Below are positions 47,930-59,761 of a stretch of DNA of 64,000 nt, piece after piece. A program made the translations under genes and the position numbers. Under the pieces are notes generated by a model. The model did not search any database, was not told the origin of the DNA, and was given only the letters and a program-made list of their open reading frames with translations. This DNA comes from Mycobacterium pseudokansasii. GTDB lineage: Bacteria; Actinomycetota; Actinomycetes; Mycobacteriales; Mycobacteriaceae. The stretch's first letter is position 1. Each line of letters starts with the position of its first letter. The stretch lies in assembly GCF_900566075.1 (NCBI RefSeq), contig NZ_UPHU01000001.1, positions 3,162,001-3,226,000 of the forward strand. Reading direction: 5' to 3'.

Positions 47930-49308
47930 CGCCCACCCCGCCTTGCGCCGTGTTCATGGTGCCCGTCCGTGTGACCCCGCAGTTCGGTCAGTTCGAGCAG
48001 GTCGATCCGGCGGCCGTCCATCTGCACCACCCTGGCCCGCCAGCACACCGACTCATCCGGCAGGCGGTCGACGTCCAACGCGGGAAGGTCGACCGACTCG
48101 CCGGCCACCGGGATGTGTCCGAGCTCTCGCAGGACCAACCCACCGATCGTCTCGTAGGGGCCCTCCGGCGCGCGGTAGCCGGTGGCGACCGCCACCTCGT
48201 CGATGCGAAGCAGACCCGATACCCGCCATCCGGTACCGGCCGCGATTACATCGGGTGTCGCGTCGTCGTGTTCATCGCGGACGTCGCCGACGATTTCTTC
48301 GATCAGGTCCTCCAGGGTGACCATGCCCGCAGTGCCGCCGTACTCGTCGACAACCATCACGGTCTGCAACGGATTGGCACGAATCTCGGCCATCACCGCA
48401 TCGCCGTCCAGTGTCGACGGCACCACCGCAACCGGCTGGGCGACGGTGGTCAGCCGGGTGTGCGGGCGATCGGCAGACGCGACTTCGAAAGCCTGCTTGA
48501 CGTGCACGATGCCGACCGTTTCGTCGAGGTCACCGCGGACAATCGGGAACCGCGAGAAACCGGATGCCGCGACGGCAGCGACCATGTCGGCGATGGTGTC
48601 ATCGGTCTGCAGCGCCACGATCTTCGATCGCGGCGTCATCAGTTCCTCTGCTGTCCGGGCACCGAACTGCAGGGACCTGCGCATCAGCAATGCGGTCGCG
48701 TCGTCGAGCGAGCCGCGGCGAGCCGAGGCGCGCACCAGCGACACCAGCTCCTGCGGCGTTCGCGCTGAGCGCAGTTCCTCGGCCGGCTCGATCCCGAGTT
48801 GACGCATGATCCAGTTCGCCGCTCCGTTGGTCAACCGGATCGCCGGCGTGAACAGCACCGAGAACAACCATTGAGGCAGCACCACGGCGCGTGCGGTGCG
48901 CAGCGGCCGGGCTACCGCCAGGTACTTGGGGACCAGTTCGCCGAACACCATCGACAGCGACGTCACCAGCACCAGCGCCAAAAACGCCGTGACCGCGTCG
49001 GACATCCGGTCCGAGATTCCGACCGCGGTCAGCGCCGGATGCGGGAGGTCGGCTACCAGGGGTTCGGTCAGGTAACCCGTCACCAGCGTGGTGATCGAGA
49101 TACCCAACTGCGCACCGGACAGCTGGAATGACAGCCGGCGATGCGTGCGCTGGATGAACCGGTCGCGGGTGCCGCCACCGCGGGCGTTCGCATCGACGGT
49201 GCTGCGGTCCAATGCGGTCAGCGAGAATTCCGCCGCGACGAACACCGCGGTGCCGAAGGTCAGCGCCAAGATGGCGACGATGCTGACGGCGGTGCCGACG
49301 AACATCAT
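47926..49308 (-). CDS. CNNM/CBS/CorC-HlyC membrane protein, Rv1842c-like
   Basis: 460 residues from ATG 49308; a second ATG follows at 49305. The CNNM domain has [40 protein letters not shown] and [23 protein letters not shown] pair: [20 protein letters not shown] and [20 protein letters not shown]. The C-terminal CorC_HlyC domain contains [18 protein letters not shown]. Co-transcribed with its paralogue; the two could form a heteromeric divalent-cation exporter or sensor. That role is inferred from family only. Confidence 0.92.
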   Translation of the reverse strand: MMFVGTAVSIVAILALTFGTAVFVAAEFSLTALDRSTVDANARGGGTRDRFIQRTHRRLSFQLSGAQLGISITTLVTGYLTEPLVADLPHPALTAVGISDRMSDAVTAFLALVLVTSLSMVFGELVPKYLAVARPLRTARAVVLPQWLFSVLFTPAIRLTNGAANWIMRQLGIEPAEELRSARTPQELVSLVRASARRGSLDDATALLMRRSLQFGARTAEELMTPRSKIVALQTDDTIADMVAAVAASGFSRFPIVRGDLDETVGIVHVKQAFEVASADRPHTRLTTVAQPVAVVPSTLDGDAVMAEIRANPLQTVMVVDEYGGTAGMVTLEDLIEEIVGDVRDEHDDATPDVIAAGTGWRVSGLLRIDEVAVATGYRAPEGPYETIGGLVLRELGHIPVAGESVDLPALDVDRLPDESVCWRARVVQMDGRRIDLLELTELRGHTDGHHEHGARRGGR

Positions 49309-49507
49309 CGGCGGCCCGGTGGTCGTGATGTCGCCGCAGCCGGCGCCGACGCCGGGCGTGACCTGCCCCCGAAGCCAACGGCTCCGACGGGTGCCTGCGG
49401 CACGTCATCCCTTTCGCTCGATCCCGCGGTGCTGCATTGCGAGACGGAAGTCCATATCGTAGCGAAACAGTTCGGCACGAATCAGTCCCCGCCGCCGGTG
49501 ATCGCAC

Positions 49508-52428
<2,921 letters not shown>

Positions 52429-52545
52429 GTGCTGCCTTTCGGTCGGGCCTGTCAGGTTTGCAAACTCTTGCCGGAGCTGTCCGGCAAGGCTGGTCGGACA
52501 CACTGTGGCACAGTGGCGTCGCGGTCTCGCAAGGTTGGGCCTGTG

Positions 52546-53496
52546 TCAGACGCCCAACAGCCGCTGCAGCTCGGTGAGCCACGGGACGGCCAGCGCGACG
52601 GTGGGCACGACCAGCACCGCGGCCGCGGCCAGATACGCGGTCACGGACAGCGCCCGGCTGTTGCCGCGCCCGGCCAGCCGCCGCACCCGCACCACCGTGC
52701 TGGGGCCTCCGGCGGCCAGGGCACCCGACGGCGCTGCGGAGGAGGCGCAGGCGACCAGCGCCCGGGCCAGCGCCGCGCGCCCGGCGGCGCGCACCGCGGC
52801 GTCGTCGGCGAGCAGTTCGACCAGTAGCTGCACGGCACGTAGCGCATTGGCGCTGCGGACGAGCCGCGGAAACGCCGCGTGTACGGCGGTGAATGCTTCC
52901 AGGACCAGGTCGTGGCGGGCCCGCAGATGCGCCCGCTCGTGGGTGAGGATTGCAGCGACTTCCTTGTGGGTGAGCGTGGTCAACGTTCCCTCGCTGACCA
53001 CCACCCGGCTGCGGACGCCGGGCAGGCAATAGGCAAGCGGTTGCGCGACGTTGAGCACGCGCAGATCGCGGGTTCGCGCGCAAGGCTCGGCCAGCGCGGC
53101 GCCGTGCCCTACTCCAACGAGATCGACGACCATGCGGTGATGGGCGCGACGGCGCCGAGTCGCGACGGCCACCCGCACTATCGCAACCATCAGCCGGATC
53201 CCGACCAGCACAGTCAGCGCGAAGACGGTGATATATGCCGCCCACAACGGCCAGCCGAGCCGGATTCGGGCGTCAAGGACACCGGCCGTAGGCCGCCCAT
53301 CAGCGCCGGGCATGAGCAGCCGGCTGGCGATGGCGAGGCCAGCGCTGAACGCCGAAAGCGCTGCGGCCAGGGCTATCGCTTGCCATAGCACCATCGCGGC
53401 GCGCGGGGCGCGTAGCGGCCACGTCGCACGTGCCAACAAGGCTGGTGTCGGGCCAGCCAACAGCACCGCGAGGATGGTGAAGGCCAGCGCGGACAC
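52546..53496 (-). CDS. blaR: BlaR1/MecR1-like M56 membrane metallopeptidase, Rv1845c-like
   Basis: 316 residues from GTG 53496. Helices occur at the N-terminus (FTILAVLLAGPTPALL, MVLWQAIALAAALSAFSAGL, LWAAYITVFALTVLVGIRL) and C-terminus (VTAYLAAAAVLVVPTVALAV). The zinc protease motif is HERAH at 186-190, with a distal Glu in LVELLADDAAV. Unlike BlaR1 of Firmicutes it lacks a penicillin-binding sensor domain. It is 14 bases from blaI, its likely cleavage target or partner; in M. tuberculosis BlaI represses this gene and others upon beta-lactam exposure. Confidence 0.92.
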   Translation of the reverse strand: MSALAFTILAVLLAGPTPALLARATWPLRAPRAAMVLWQAIALAAALSAFSAGLAIASRLLMPGADGRPTAGVLDARIRLGWPLWAAYITVFALTVLVGIRLMVAIVRVAVATRRRRAHHRMVVDLVGVGHGAALAEPCARTRDLRVLNVAQPLAYCLPGVRSRVVVSEGTLTTLTHKEVAAILTHERAHLRARHDLVLEAFTAVHAAFPRLVRSANALRAVQLLVELLADDAAVRAAGRAALARALVACASSAAPSGALAAGGPSTVVRVRRLAGRGNSRALSVTAYLAAAAVLVVPTVALAVPWLTELQRLLGV

Positions 53497-53510
53497 GCTG
53501 CTAGTCTCTC

Positions 53511-53927
53511 TCAGTCCTCCACCGCAGCGCCAGCAGATGGGGGAATGCGCTGAGCCGCTTCCAATTCGGCAAGGGCGCGACGAAGTGCGTCGGCCTCGTC
53601 CGCACCGACACGCTCGACGAAGTGCACCAGGGCGGCCTGCCTGCTGCCGGAGTCCTCGGCCTGGGCCAGCGCATCGACCATCAGACCGGCGACCAACTCG
53701 TCGCGGCCGTGCACGGGTGCGTAGCGGTGGGCCCGATCGTCGCGGATTTGCGAGACCAGGTTCTTTTTCGCCAACCGTTGCAGCACGGTCATGACGGTGG
53801 TGTAGGCAAGGTCACGTCGCGCCGACAACGCTGCGTGGACCTGGCGGACGGTCTGGGGCTCCGGCGTGGACCACAGGTGGTCCATCACTGCACGTTCCAG
53901 ATCCCCCAACCGCGTCAGCTTGGCCAT
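53511..53927 (-). CDS. blaI: BlaI-type winged-helix repressor
   Basis: 138 residues from ATG 53927, equal in length to M. tuberculosis BlaI (Rv1846c). The BlaI/MecI fold contains LGDLERAVMDHLWSTPEPQT, VRQVHAALSARRDLAYTTVM and TVLQRLAKKNLVSQIRDDRA. A dimerisation tail follows. It represses its own operon and is relieved by beta-lactams. The operator-like palindrome at 53971-53987 lies 44 bases upstream. Divergent from the mrsI sRNA. Confidence 0.95.
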   Translation of the reverse strand: MAKLTRLGDLERAVMDHLWSTPEPQTVRQVHAALSARRDLAYTTVMTVLQRLAKKNLVSQIRDDRAHRYAPVHGRDELVAGLMVDALAQAEDSGSRQAALVHFVERVGADEADALRRALAELEAAQRIPPSAGAAVED

Positions 53928-53970
53928 AGTTCGTTCTCTCCCTGAGCGTTGCACCCAGCGTACTCCGGTT

Positions 53971-53987
53971 TACTACCGACTGTCGTA
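53971..53987. promoter_or_regulatory. BlaI operator
   Basis: TACTAC-CGACT-GTCGTA fits the mycobacterial BlaI pattern TACxAC-N5-GTxGTA, with one mismatch to perfect symmetry. Its place just upstream of blaI supports autoregulation of the blaI-blaR pair. Confidence 0.75.
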
Positions 53988-54088
53988 TCCAGCCGGTCCC
54001 GAAGCCACCGAGTCATCGGTAATCGCCGGCTGCGAGTTCGACACCCTTCGAACCCTTAGCCAACTCTCTACATTCGATGCTTGCAGAA

Positions 54089-54107
54089 TTAGGGCAGCCT
54101 TGCCTAT
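54089..54107 (+). promoter_or_regulatory. IdeR box and promoter of mrsI
   Basis: TTAGGGCAGCCTTGCCTAT matches about 13 of 19 positions of the IdeR consensus TTAGGTTAGGCTAACCTAA. It overlaps a promoter with TTGCAG (54081-54086) and TATCCT (54105-54110), 18 bases apart. Iron-loaded IdeR bound here would block transcription, so the downstream RNA should rise in iron starvation. Confidence 0.7.
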
Positions 54108-54116
54108 CCTAAGTGT

Positions 54117-54215
54117 GGTCGAGCACAACATGACCGTGCCGGAGTCCTGAGGGCTGCAGCGACCCCCGGTCTACTCGATCGGCGAGCCCCGTGCTGTGTG
54201 CGCGGGGCTCGCCCG
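54117..54215 (+). ncRNA. mrsI: MrsI iron-responsive small RNA
   Basis: The interval between blaI and Rv1847 in M. tuberculosis encodes the ~100-nt IdeR-controlled sRNA MrsI (ncRv11846), which lowers non-essential iron-protein mRNAs. Here the same interval has an IdeR-boxed promoter with a predicted start near 54117. A strong GC hairpin at 54181-54213 ends the transcript, giving about 99 nt. The 5' part (about 54117-54160) is unpaired-looking and would carry the seed. The start and end are estimates from the sequence. Confidence 0.75.
54181..54213 (+). terminator. mrsI terminator-like hairpin
   Basis: GGCGAGCCCCG (54181-54191) pairs perfectly with CGGGGCTCGCC (54203-54213) across an 11-nt loop. 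No U-tract follows, common for mycobacterial terminators. Confidence 0.7.
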
Positions 54216-54287
54216 CTGTTCGGCCCCGGGGCGATCACTGGCGCCGGCAGACCTGCGGGAACCGGCCAATACCGATGGTGTAGACAC

Positions 54288-54728
54288 ATGAACGTGCCAT
54301 CTGACCCGGACCCGGACACAGGTGTCAGCCCGCCGACGTTCACCGCGCCGTTCGACCATCAACTGGGTCTGCAGTTCACCGAGCTCAGCCCTGACGGCGC
54401 ACGCGCGCAGCTGAAGGTCAAACCCGAGCTGTTGCAGCCGATGGGCATCGTGCACGGCGGTGTGTACTGCTCGATGATCGAGAGCATGGCCAGCGTGGCG
54501 GCGTTCACCTGGCTCAGTACCCGTGGCGGTGGGGGCGTGGTCGGCGTCAACAACAACACCGATTTTCTGCATGCCATCACGTCGGGGATGGTGTACGGCG
54601 CCGCCGAACCATTGCATCGCGGCCGGCGTCAACAGCTGTGGTTGGTCGTCATCACCGACGAGACCGATCGGGTGGTGGCCCGGGGTCAGGTACGGCTGCA
54701 GAATCTGGAGCCGTCGCCAGACTCCTGA
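54288..54728 (+). CDS. hotdog-fold thioesterase (PaaI/4HBT type), Rv1847-like
   Basis: 146 residues from ATG 54288. The hotdog core has QPMGIVHGGVYCSMIESMAS with the HGG turn and the catalytic Glu of the helix. VGVNNNTDFLHAITSG supplies the substrate-binding Asn/Asp strand. QQLWLVVITDETDRVVARGQ and VRLQNLEP complete the sheet. It hydrolyses acyl- or aryl-CoA thioesters; the physiological substrate is unknown. An upstream frame exists, but the ATG matches the family length. Confidence 0.9.
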   Translation: MNVPSDPDPDTGVSPPTFTAPFDHQLGLQFTELSPDGARAQLKVKPELLQPMGIVHGGVYCSMIESMASVAAFTWLSTRGGGGVVGVNNNTDFLHAITSGMVYGAAEPLHRGRRQQLWLVVITDETDRVVARGQVRLQNLEPSPDS

Positions 54729-54828
54729 CCCCAACGTCGCCGCGGTGTCGACGGGTTGGGGTGACTGCTCGGCACACCGAGCGCGGTCCGGAGTTTCACC
54801 GTCGATTGATTTCGCACCCCGGGCATTG
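54729..54828. other. spacer 3' of the thioesterase gene
   Basis: No gene seen. The minus-strand frame of the permease relic runs through this region as non-conserved sequence. Confidence 0.4.
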
Positions 54829-55202
54829 CCGGCCCCTCTGTGACTGCCCGATCGATCTCGGGCCGCGGAATCGCCGTCAGCGTGCGGGGCGTCGCTGTTG
54901 GCGTAGGCCCGGCTGAACACCATGTACAGGATGCCGAGACTGATGATCACCCCCGACATCAGCAGCACGACGTAGTTGTCGTACCAGGGCGCCTCGGGTG
55001 TCCGCGGCCAGCACACGTTGGCAATCGCCGCGACGCCATAGACCAGGGCGCCGATGTTGACGGGCATTCCCCAGCGGCCCAGCCGGTACTTGCCGGACGG
55101 CGCCCAGCCCTTCAGTCTGGCGCGCAGGGCCGCCAGCACGACCATCTGGAACCCGAGGTAGACCGATTTAGTGTGCCGGCGCGCCACATTTCCCGCACTC
55201 AC
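54829..55202 (-). pseudogene. C-terminal fragment of an APC-family amino acid permease
   Basis: On the minus strand, about 110 codons read like the last part of an APC permease: YLGFQMVVLAALRARLKGWA, SGKYRLGRWGMPVNIGALVY, a helix GVAAIANVCW, a PEAPWYDN loop, and a last helix YVVLLMSGVIISLGILYMVF. The first ten or so helices are missing. Sequence upstream of 55202 on that strand has no permease character, and no proper stop closes the fragment. It is a 5'-truncated relic between Rv1847 and ureA, where M. tuberculosis has no permease. Confidence 0.65.
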
Positions 55203-55367
55203 CGTCTTGTCGCTCTCCGGGTACGGCTCGTCCGGGCGGCCCTTTCGGCGCGCCGCACTTCACCGTACCTACCCGGCCGGCCGCCGCGACGGACTTCAAG
55301 CTGAAAGACAGCTGTGAATGTGGCTCCCCCGCGCACCACGGCTGGGCCCATGGCAGGATCGGAGGCC
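55203..55367. other. region upstream of ureA
   Basis: 165 bases that should contain the urease operon promoter. I see no clear -35/-10 pair. An in-frame ATG at 55350 would extend UreA by six residues. Confidence 0.4.
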
Positions 55368-55670
55368 ATGCGTCTGACGCCGCATGAGCAAGAGCGACTT
55401 CTGTTGTCCTACGCCGCCGAGTTGGCCCGCCGCCGTCGGGGCCGCGGTTTGCGCCTCAATCACCCCGAAGCCGTCGCAGTGATCACCGACCACATCCTGG
55501 AAGGCGCGCGGGATGGCCGCACCGTTGCCGAACTGATGGCGAGCGGCTGCGATGTGCTACGCCGCGACGACGTGATGGAGGGAGTACCGGAGATGATCAA
55601 GGACGTGCAAGTGGAAGCAACATTCCCGGACGGCACCAAGTTGGTCACCGTCCATCACCCGATCACATGA
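55368..55670 (+). CDS. ureA: urease subunit gamma
   Basis: 100 residues from ATG 55368, the same start and length as M. tuberculosis UreA. Sequence [20 protein letters not shown], then [51 protein letters not shown]. UreA joins UreB and UreC in the trimeric urease core that hydrolyses urea to ammonia and carbamate. It overlaps ureB by ATGA. Confidence 0.96.
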   Translation: MRLTPHEQERLLLSYAAELARRRRGRGLRLNHPEAVAVITDHILEGARDGRTVAELMASGCDVLRRDDVMEGVPEMIKDVQVEATFPDGTKLVTVHHPIT

Positions 55671-55981
55671 TTCCCGGCGAAATCCTTTACGGCACCGGCG
55701 ACATCGACATCAACGCGGGCGCGCAGCGGCTGGAGATGCAGGTCGTCAACACCGGTGACCGCCCGGTACAGGTCGGCAGCCACGTCCATCTTCCGCAGGC
55801 CAATGCGGCGCTGTCGTTCGATCGCGCGGCGGCCCATGGTTACCGGTTGGACATCCCGGCGGCCACCGCGGTCCGCTTCGAGCCGGGCGTTTCCCGGACT
55901 GTCCGACTGGTTCCGCTGCGCGGGCGGCGAGAGGTCCACGGGCTGACACTGGATCCGCCGGGAAGGCTCGACCCTTCATGA
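55667..55981 (+). CDS. ureB: urease subunit beta
   Basis: 104 residues. Typical urease beta segments are [78 protein letters not shown]. It overlaps ureA upstream and ureC downstream by four bases each, so translation is coupled. Confidence 0.96.
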   Translation: MIPGEILYGTGDIDINAGAQRLEMQVVNTGDRPVQVGSHVHLPQANAALSFDRAAAHGYRLDIPAATAVRFEPGVSRTVRLVPLRGRREVHGLTLDPPGRLDPS

Positions 55982-57699
55982 TGCGGTTGACCCGGGAGCG
56001 CTACGCGCAACTGTACGGTCCTACCACCGGTGACCGGATCAGACTGGCCGACACCGATGTACTGGTCGAAATCAGCGAAGACCGCTGCGGTGGGCCGGAA
56101 CTGGCCGGCGACGAGGCAGTGTTCGGTGGCGGCAAGGTCTTACGCGAGTCGATGGGTCAGGGGCGCGCGACCCGGGCCGAGGGCGCGCCCGACACCATCA
56201 TCACCGGTGCAGTGATTATCGACTATTGGGGAATCATCAAGGCCGACATCGGGATTCGTGACGGCCGCGTCGTCGCGATCGGCAAGGCAGGCAATCCCGA
56301 CACCATGTCGGGTGTCCATCCGGATCTGGTCGTCGGACCCTCCACCGAGGTCATCGGCGGCAACGGACGCATCCTTACCGCCGGCGCCATCGACTGCCAC
56401 GTGCACTTGATCTGCCCGCAGCTGATACCCGTAGCGCTCGGCGCCGGCATCACCACCATCATCGGCGGCGGAACCGGGCCGGCCGAAGGCACCAAGGCCA
56501 CTACCGTCACCCCCGGAGCATGGCATTTGGCCCGGATGCTGGAATCACTGGATTCGTGGCCGGTGAACTTTGCCCTGCTCGGCAAGGGAAACACCGTCAG
56601 CCACGAGGGGTTGTGGGAGCAATTGCGTGGGGGCGCATCGGGTTTCAAATTGCACGAGGACTGGGGATCCACACCCGCGGCCATCGACACCTGCCTAACC
56701 GTTGCCGATGCCGCCGGGGTTCAGGTGGCGCTGCACACCGACACCCTCAACGAGATGGGATTCGTCGAAAACACCATTGCCGCCATAGCCGGCCGTTCGA
56801 TCCACACGTACCACACCGAGGGCGCCGGTGGCGGCCACGCACCCGACATCATGAGAGTGGCCGGGCAGCCAAATGTGCTGCCCAGTTCCACCAATCCGAC
56901 TCGTCCGCACACGGTGAACACGCTCGACGAGCATCTGGACATGCTGATGGTCTGTCATCACCTCAACCCCTCGGTACCCGAAGATCTGGCCTTTGCCGAA
57001 AGCCGGATCCGCCCGTCCACCATGGCCGCCGAAGATCTGCTCCACGACATGGGGGCGATCTCGATGATCGGCAGTGACTCCCAGGCCATGGGCCGCATCG
57101 GCGAGGTGGTGCTGCGCACCTGGCAGACCGCCCACGTGATGAAGCGCCGTCGGGGCGCGCTACCCGGCGATGGCCCGGCCGACAACAACCGGGCACGTCG
57201 CTACGTCGCCAAATACACCATCTGTCCGGCCGTCGCACACGGCATGGATCACGAGGTCGGCTCGATCGAGGTGGGCAAGCTCGCCGACCTGGTGCTATGG
57301 GAGCCCGCATTTTTCGGGGTTCGCCCGGACCTGGTACTCAAGGGCGGCGCGATCGCCTGGGCCGCGATGGGTGACGCCAACGCCTCGATACCGACGCCGC
57401 AACCGGTGCTGCCCCGACCGATGTTCGGTGCCGCCCCGGCTGCGGCGACGGCAACTTCCGTGCACTTCGTGGCGCCGGCATCGATCGATGCGGGATTGGC
57501 CGATCGACTCGCCGTCAACCGGCGGCTGGTTCCGGTGGCCGATGTCCGCGCCGTCGGCAAGACCGACTTGCCCCTCAACGACGCGCTGCCCAGCATCGAA
57601 ATCGATCCCGACACCTTCACCGTACGTATCGACGGGCAGGTGTGGCAGGAGCAGCCGGCCACGGAACTTCCCATGGCGCAACGGTATTTCTTATTCTAG
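55978..57699 (+). CDS. ureC: urease subunit alpha (nickel active site)
   Basis: 573 residues from ATG 55978; a second ATG follows at once. The bi-nickel centre is complete: HVHLICP (two His), carbamylated Lys224 in GFKLHEDWG, His in ALHTDTLNE, His in [15 protein letters not shown], Asp in [10 protein letters not shown]. The mobile flap His is in [30 protein letters not shown] is slightly shorter than in M. tuberculosis. It ends MAQRYFLF. Confidence 0.97.
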   Translation: MMRLTRERYAQLYGPTTGDRIRLADTDVLVEISEDRCGGPELAGDEAVFGGGKVLRESMGQGRATRAEGAPDTIITGAVIIDYWGIIKADIGIRDGRVVAIGKAGNPDTMSGVHPDLVVGPSTEVIGGNGRILTAGAIDCHVHLICPQLIPVALGAGITTIIGGGTGPAEGTKATTVTPGAWHLARMLESLDSWPVNFALLGKGNTVSHEGLWEQLRGGASGFKLHEDWGSTPAAIDTCLTVADAAGVQVALHTDTLNEMGFVENTIAAIAGRSIHTYHTEGAGGGHAPDIMRVAGQPNVLPSSTNPTRPHTVNTLDEHLDMLMVCHHLNPSVPEDLAFAESRIRPSTMAAEDLLHDMGAISMIGSDSQAMGRIGEVVLRTWQTAHVMKRRRGALPGDGPADNNRARRYVAKYTICPAVAHGMDHEVGSIEVGKLADLVLWEPAFFGVRPDLVLKGGAIAWAAMGDANASIPTPQPVLPRPMFGAAPAAATATSVHFVAPASIDAGLADRLAVNRRLVPVADVRAVGKTDLPLNDALPSIEIDPDTFTVRIDGQVWQEQPATELPMAQRYFLF

Positions 57700-57719
57700 T
57701 GGCCTTTAGTGACCCTCCG

Positions 57720-58355
57720 GTGACCTCGCTTGCAGTGCTCCTCGCCCTGGCCGACTCGCGGCTACCCACCGGTGCTCATGTGCACTCCGGTGGTATCGAA
57801 GAGGCCATCACCAGCGGCCTGGTAACCGATCTGGGCACCCTGGGAGCATTCCTGACCCGGCGGATCCGCAGCCACGGACTGGTCACGGCGTCGATCGCGG
57901 CGGCGGTGCACCGGGGCGAGCTGGAGCCCGCGGACGCCGACCGCGAAACCGACGCCCGCACACCGGCTCCCGCGGCCAGGCAGGCCTCACGCAGCCAGGG
58001 CCGTGGGCTGGCTCGGTTGGCCCGAGCGGTCTGGCCAGAAGCCGGCTGGGACGACCTCGGCCTGCGGCCGCATCTGGCGGTGGCGGCGGGCCGCATCGGG
58101 GCGGTCAGCGGGCTGACCCCTGAGCACAGTGCGCTGCACATCGTCTACACCACCATGACCGGTTCGGCCACCGCCGCCCAGCGACTGCTGGCGCTGGATC
58201 CCGCCGACGTCGCAGTCCTGACCTTCCGGCTGTCGCACTTGTGCGAACACACCGCCGCCGAAGCCACCGCCGGGCTGGCCGACTTGTCCGATCCGCTGCT
58301 CGACACGCTGGCGCAACGTCATGCCGAACGCGAGCGACCCTTGTTCGCCTCCTGA
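57720..58355 (+). CDS. ureF: urease accessory protein UreF
   Basis: 211 residues from GTG 57720, matching M. tuberculosis in length; GTG 57699, overlapping the ureC stop as TAGTG, would add seven residues and is nearly as likely. UreF recruits UreG to the UreD-bound apo-urease and activates nickel insertion. Typical segments: LALADSRLPTGAHVHSGGIE, EAITSGLVTDLGTLGAF, ARTPAPAARQASRSQGRGLA, SALHIVYTTMTGSATAAQRL. It is all-helical. Confidence 0.94.
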   Translation: MTSLAVLLALADSRLPTGAHVHSGGIEEAITSGLVTDLGTLGAFLTRRIRSHGLVTASIAAAVHRGELEPADADRETDARTPAPAARQASRSQGRGLARLARAVWPEAGWDDLGLRPHLAVAAGRIGAVSGLTPEHSALHIVYTTMTGSATAAQRLLALDPADVAVLTFRLSHLCEHTAAEATAGLADLSDPLLDTLAQRHAERERPLFAS

Positions 58356-58365
58356 AAGGTAAACC

Positions 58366-59037
58366 GTGCCAACACATTCCCACTCACACGCCCCCAACCC
58401 GCGGCCACGACGGGTCCGTCAACCGGGGGAGCCGTTGCGCATCGGCATCGGCGGTCCGGTCGGCTCCGGCAAGACCGCGCTCGTGGCGGCGCTGTGCCGG
58501 CAGTTGCGCGACGAGCTGTCCCTGGCCGTGCTGACCAACGACATCTACACCACCGAGGACGCCGATTTCCTGCGCAAGCATGCGGTGCTGCCCGACGACC
58601 GGATTGCGGCCGTGCAGACCGGCGGGTGCCCGCACACCGCGATCCGGGACGACATCACCGCCAACCTGGATGCGATTGACGACTTGATCGCCGCTCACGA
58701 CCCGCTCGACCTGATCCTGGTCGAGTCCGGGGGCGACAACCTCACGGCCACCTTTTCTTCTGGCCTGGTGGATGTGCAGATCTTCGTCGTCGATGTGGCC
58801 GGCGGCGACAAGGTGCCGCGCAAGGGCGGGCCGGGGGTCACCTACTCGGATCTGTTGGTAGTCAATAAGACTGATCTGGCCCCGCTGGTAGGTGCCGACC
58901 TGCAGGTCATGTCCCGCGACGCCGACGCGGTTCGCGACGGCCGGCCGACGGTGCTGCAGTCGTTGACCGAGGACCCGGCCGCCACCGCGGTGCTGGCCTG
59001 GGTTCGTGCCCAACTGGCAGCGGCTGATGCACTCTGA
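58366..59037 (+). CDS. ureG: urease accessory GTPase UreG
   Basis: 223 residues from GTG 58366 (ribosome site GAAAGG). The N-terminal His-rich segment [11 protein letters not shown] may hold nickel. P-loop [18 protein letters not shown]; nickel/zinc site motif [13 protein letters not shown] (Cys-Pro-His); [21 protein letters not shown]4 motif [14 protein letters not shown]. It couples GTP hydrolysis to nickel delivery. It overlaps ureD by 11 bases. Confidence 0.96.
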   Translation: MPTHSHSHAPNPRPRRVRQPGEPLRIGIGGPVGSGKTALVAALCRQLRDELSLAVLTNDIYTTEDADFLRKHAVLPDDRIAAVQTGGCPHTAIRDDITANLDAIDDLIAAHDPLDLILVESGGDNLTATFSSGLVDVQIFVVDVAGGDKVPRKGGPGVTYSDLLVVNKTDLAPLVGADLQVMSRDADAVRDGRPTVLQSLTEDPAATAVLAWVRAQLAAADAL

Positions 59038-59761
59038 GGTCCTGCTGGTCGCAGCCCGGAACCGGTTGCCGCGCATCCAATCCCGCGGTGGCATCACGGC
59101 TCGTTGCACCGCGCCCGACACCGTATACCTGGTGTCGGCGGCCGCAAACCCGCTCGGTGGCGACATCATCGACATTCGGGTGGTCGTCGAACAGGGTGCT
59201 CGGCTGCGGCTGCGCAGCGCAGCCGGCACGGTGGCATTACCCGGTGCCGAAACACCGGTGTCCCAAGCTCATTGGGATATCGAGGTGACTGGCACGCTGG
59301 ATGTGGACCTGGAGCCGACGGTCGTCGCCGCCGCGGCCCGGCACCTGTCGACCGTTGCCCTGCGGCTGCACGACGGGTGCGAGGTCCGCTTCCGCGAACG
59401 CGTTCAGATCGGTAGATACGGTGAAAGCGATGGGTTTTGGACAGGCTCGCTGCGCGCCGACCGGGATGGCCACCCGATGCTGCGACACCGGGTGGAATTG
59501 GGCGCCGGATCGCTGGCCGACGACGTCATTTCGGCACCACGGGCGACTATCAACGAACTGCGTTATCCCGCAGTGCCATGCACTGCCGACATACCCGGTG
59601 CGTCGACCATCCTGACGTTGGCTGGCGGCGGGACACTGAGCACCTGGCAGGGTGACCGGTTACCGGTCAGCTTGCCCGACGGGCCGCCGGCCGGTGCGCC
59701 TCGGCCGCCAGGACCGCCAGCTGCTCAAGCCGGGTGCGCGCGAACGCCTGCTGTTCGGTAA
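59027..59761 (+). CDS. ureD: urease accessory protein UreD/UreH
   Basis: 244 residues from ATG 59027, about 35 longer than M. tuberculosis UreD. Conserved parts: [80 protein letters not shown]. The last ~32 codons (from about 59667: [20 protein letters not shown]) are antisense to the 3' end of ndh, and look like a read-through tail after loss of the original stop. UreD is the scaffold for UreF/UreG on apo-urease. Confidence 0.92.
   Translation: MHSEVLLVAARNRLPRIQSRGGITARCTAPDTVYLVSAAANPLGGDIIDIRVVVEQGARLRLRSAAGTVALPGAETPVSQAHWDIEVTGTLDVDLEPTVVAAAARHLSTVALRLHDGCEVRFRERVQIGRYGESDGFWTGSLRADRDGHPMLRHRVELGAGSLADDVISAPRATINELRYPAVPCTADIPGASTILTLAGGGTLSTWQGDRLPVSLPDGPPAGAPRPPGPPAAQAGCARTPAVR

Noticed and set aside
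54130..54150. Six-codon ORF MTVPES inside mrsI
   Set aside because: Too short and lacking a ribosome site; more likely chance within the sRNA.
54171..54728. Continuation of the permease frame on the minus strand across the thioesterase gene
   Set aside because: The helices end near 54840; the rest is antisense to a well-supported gene and mrsI.
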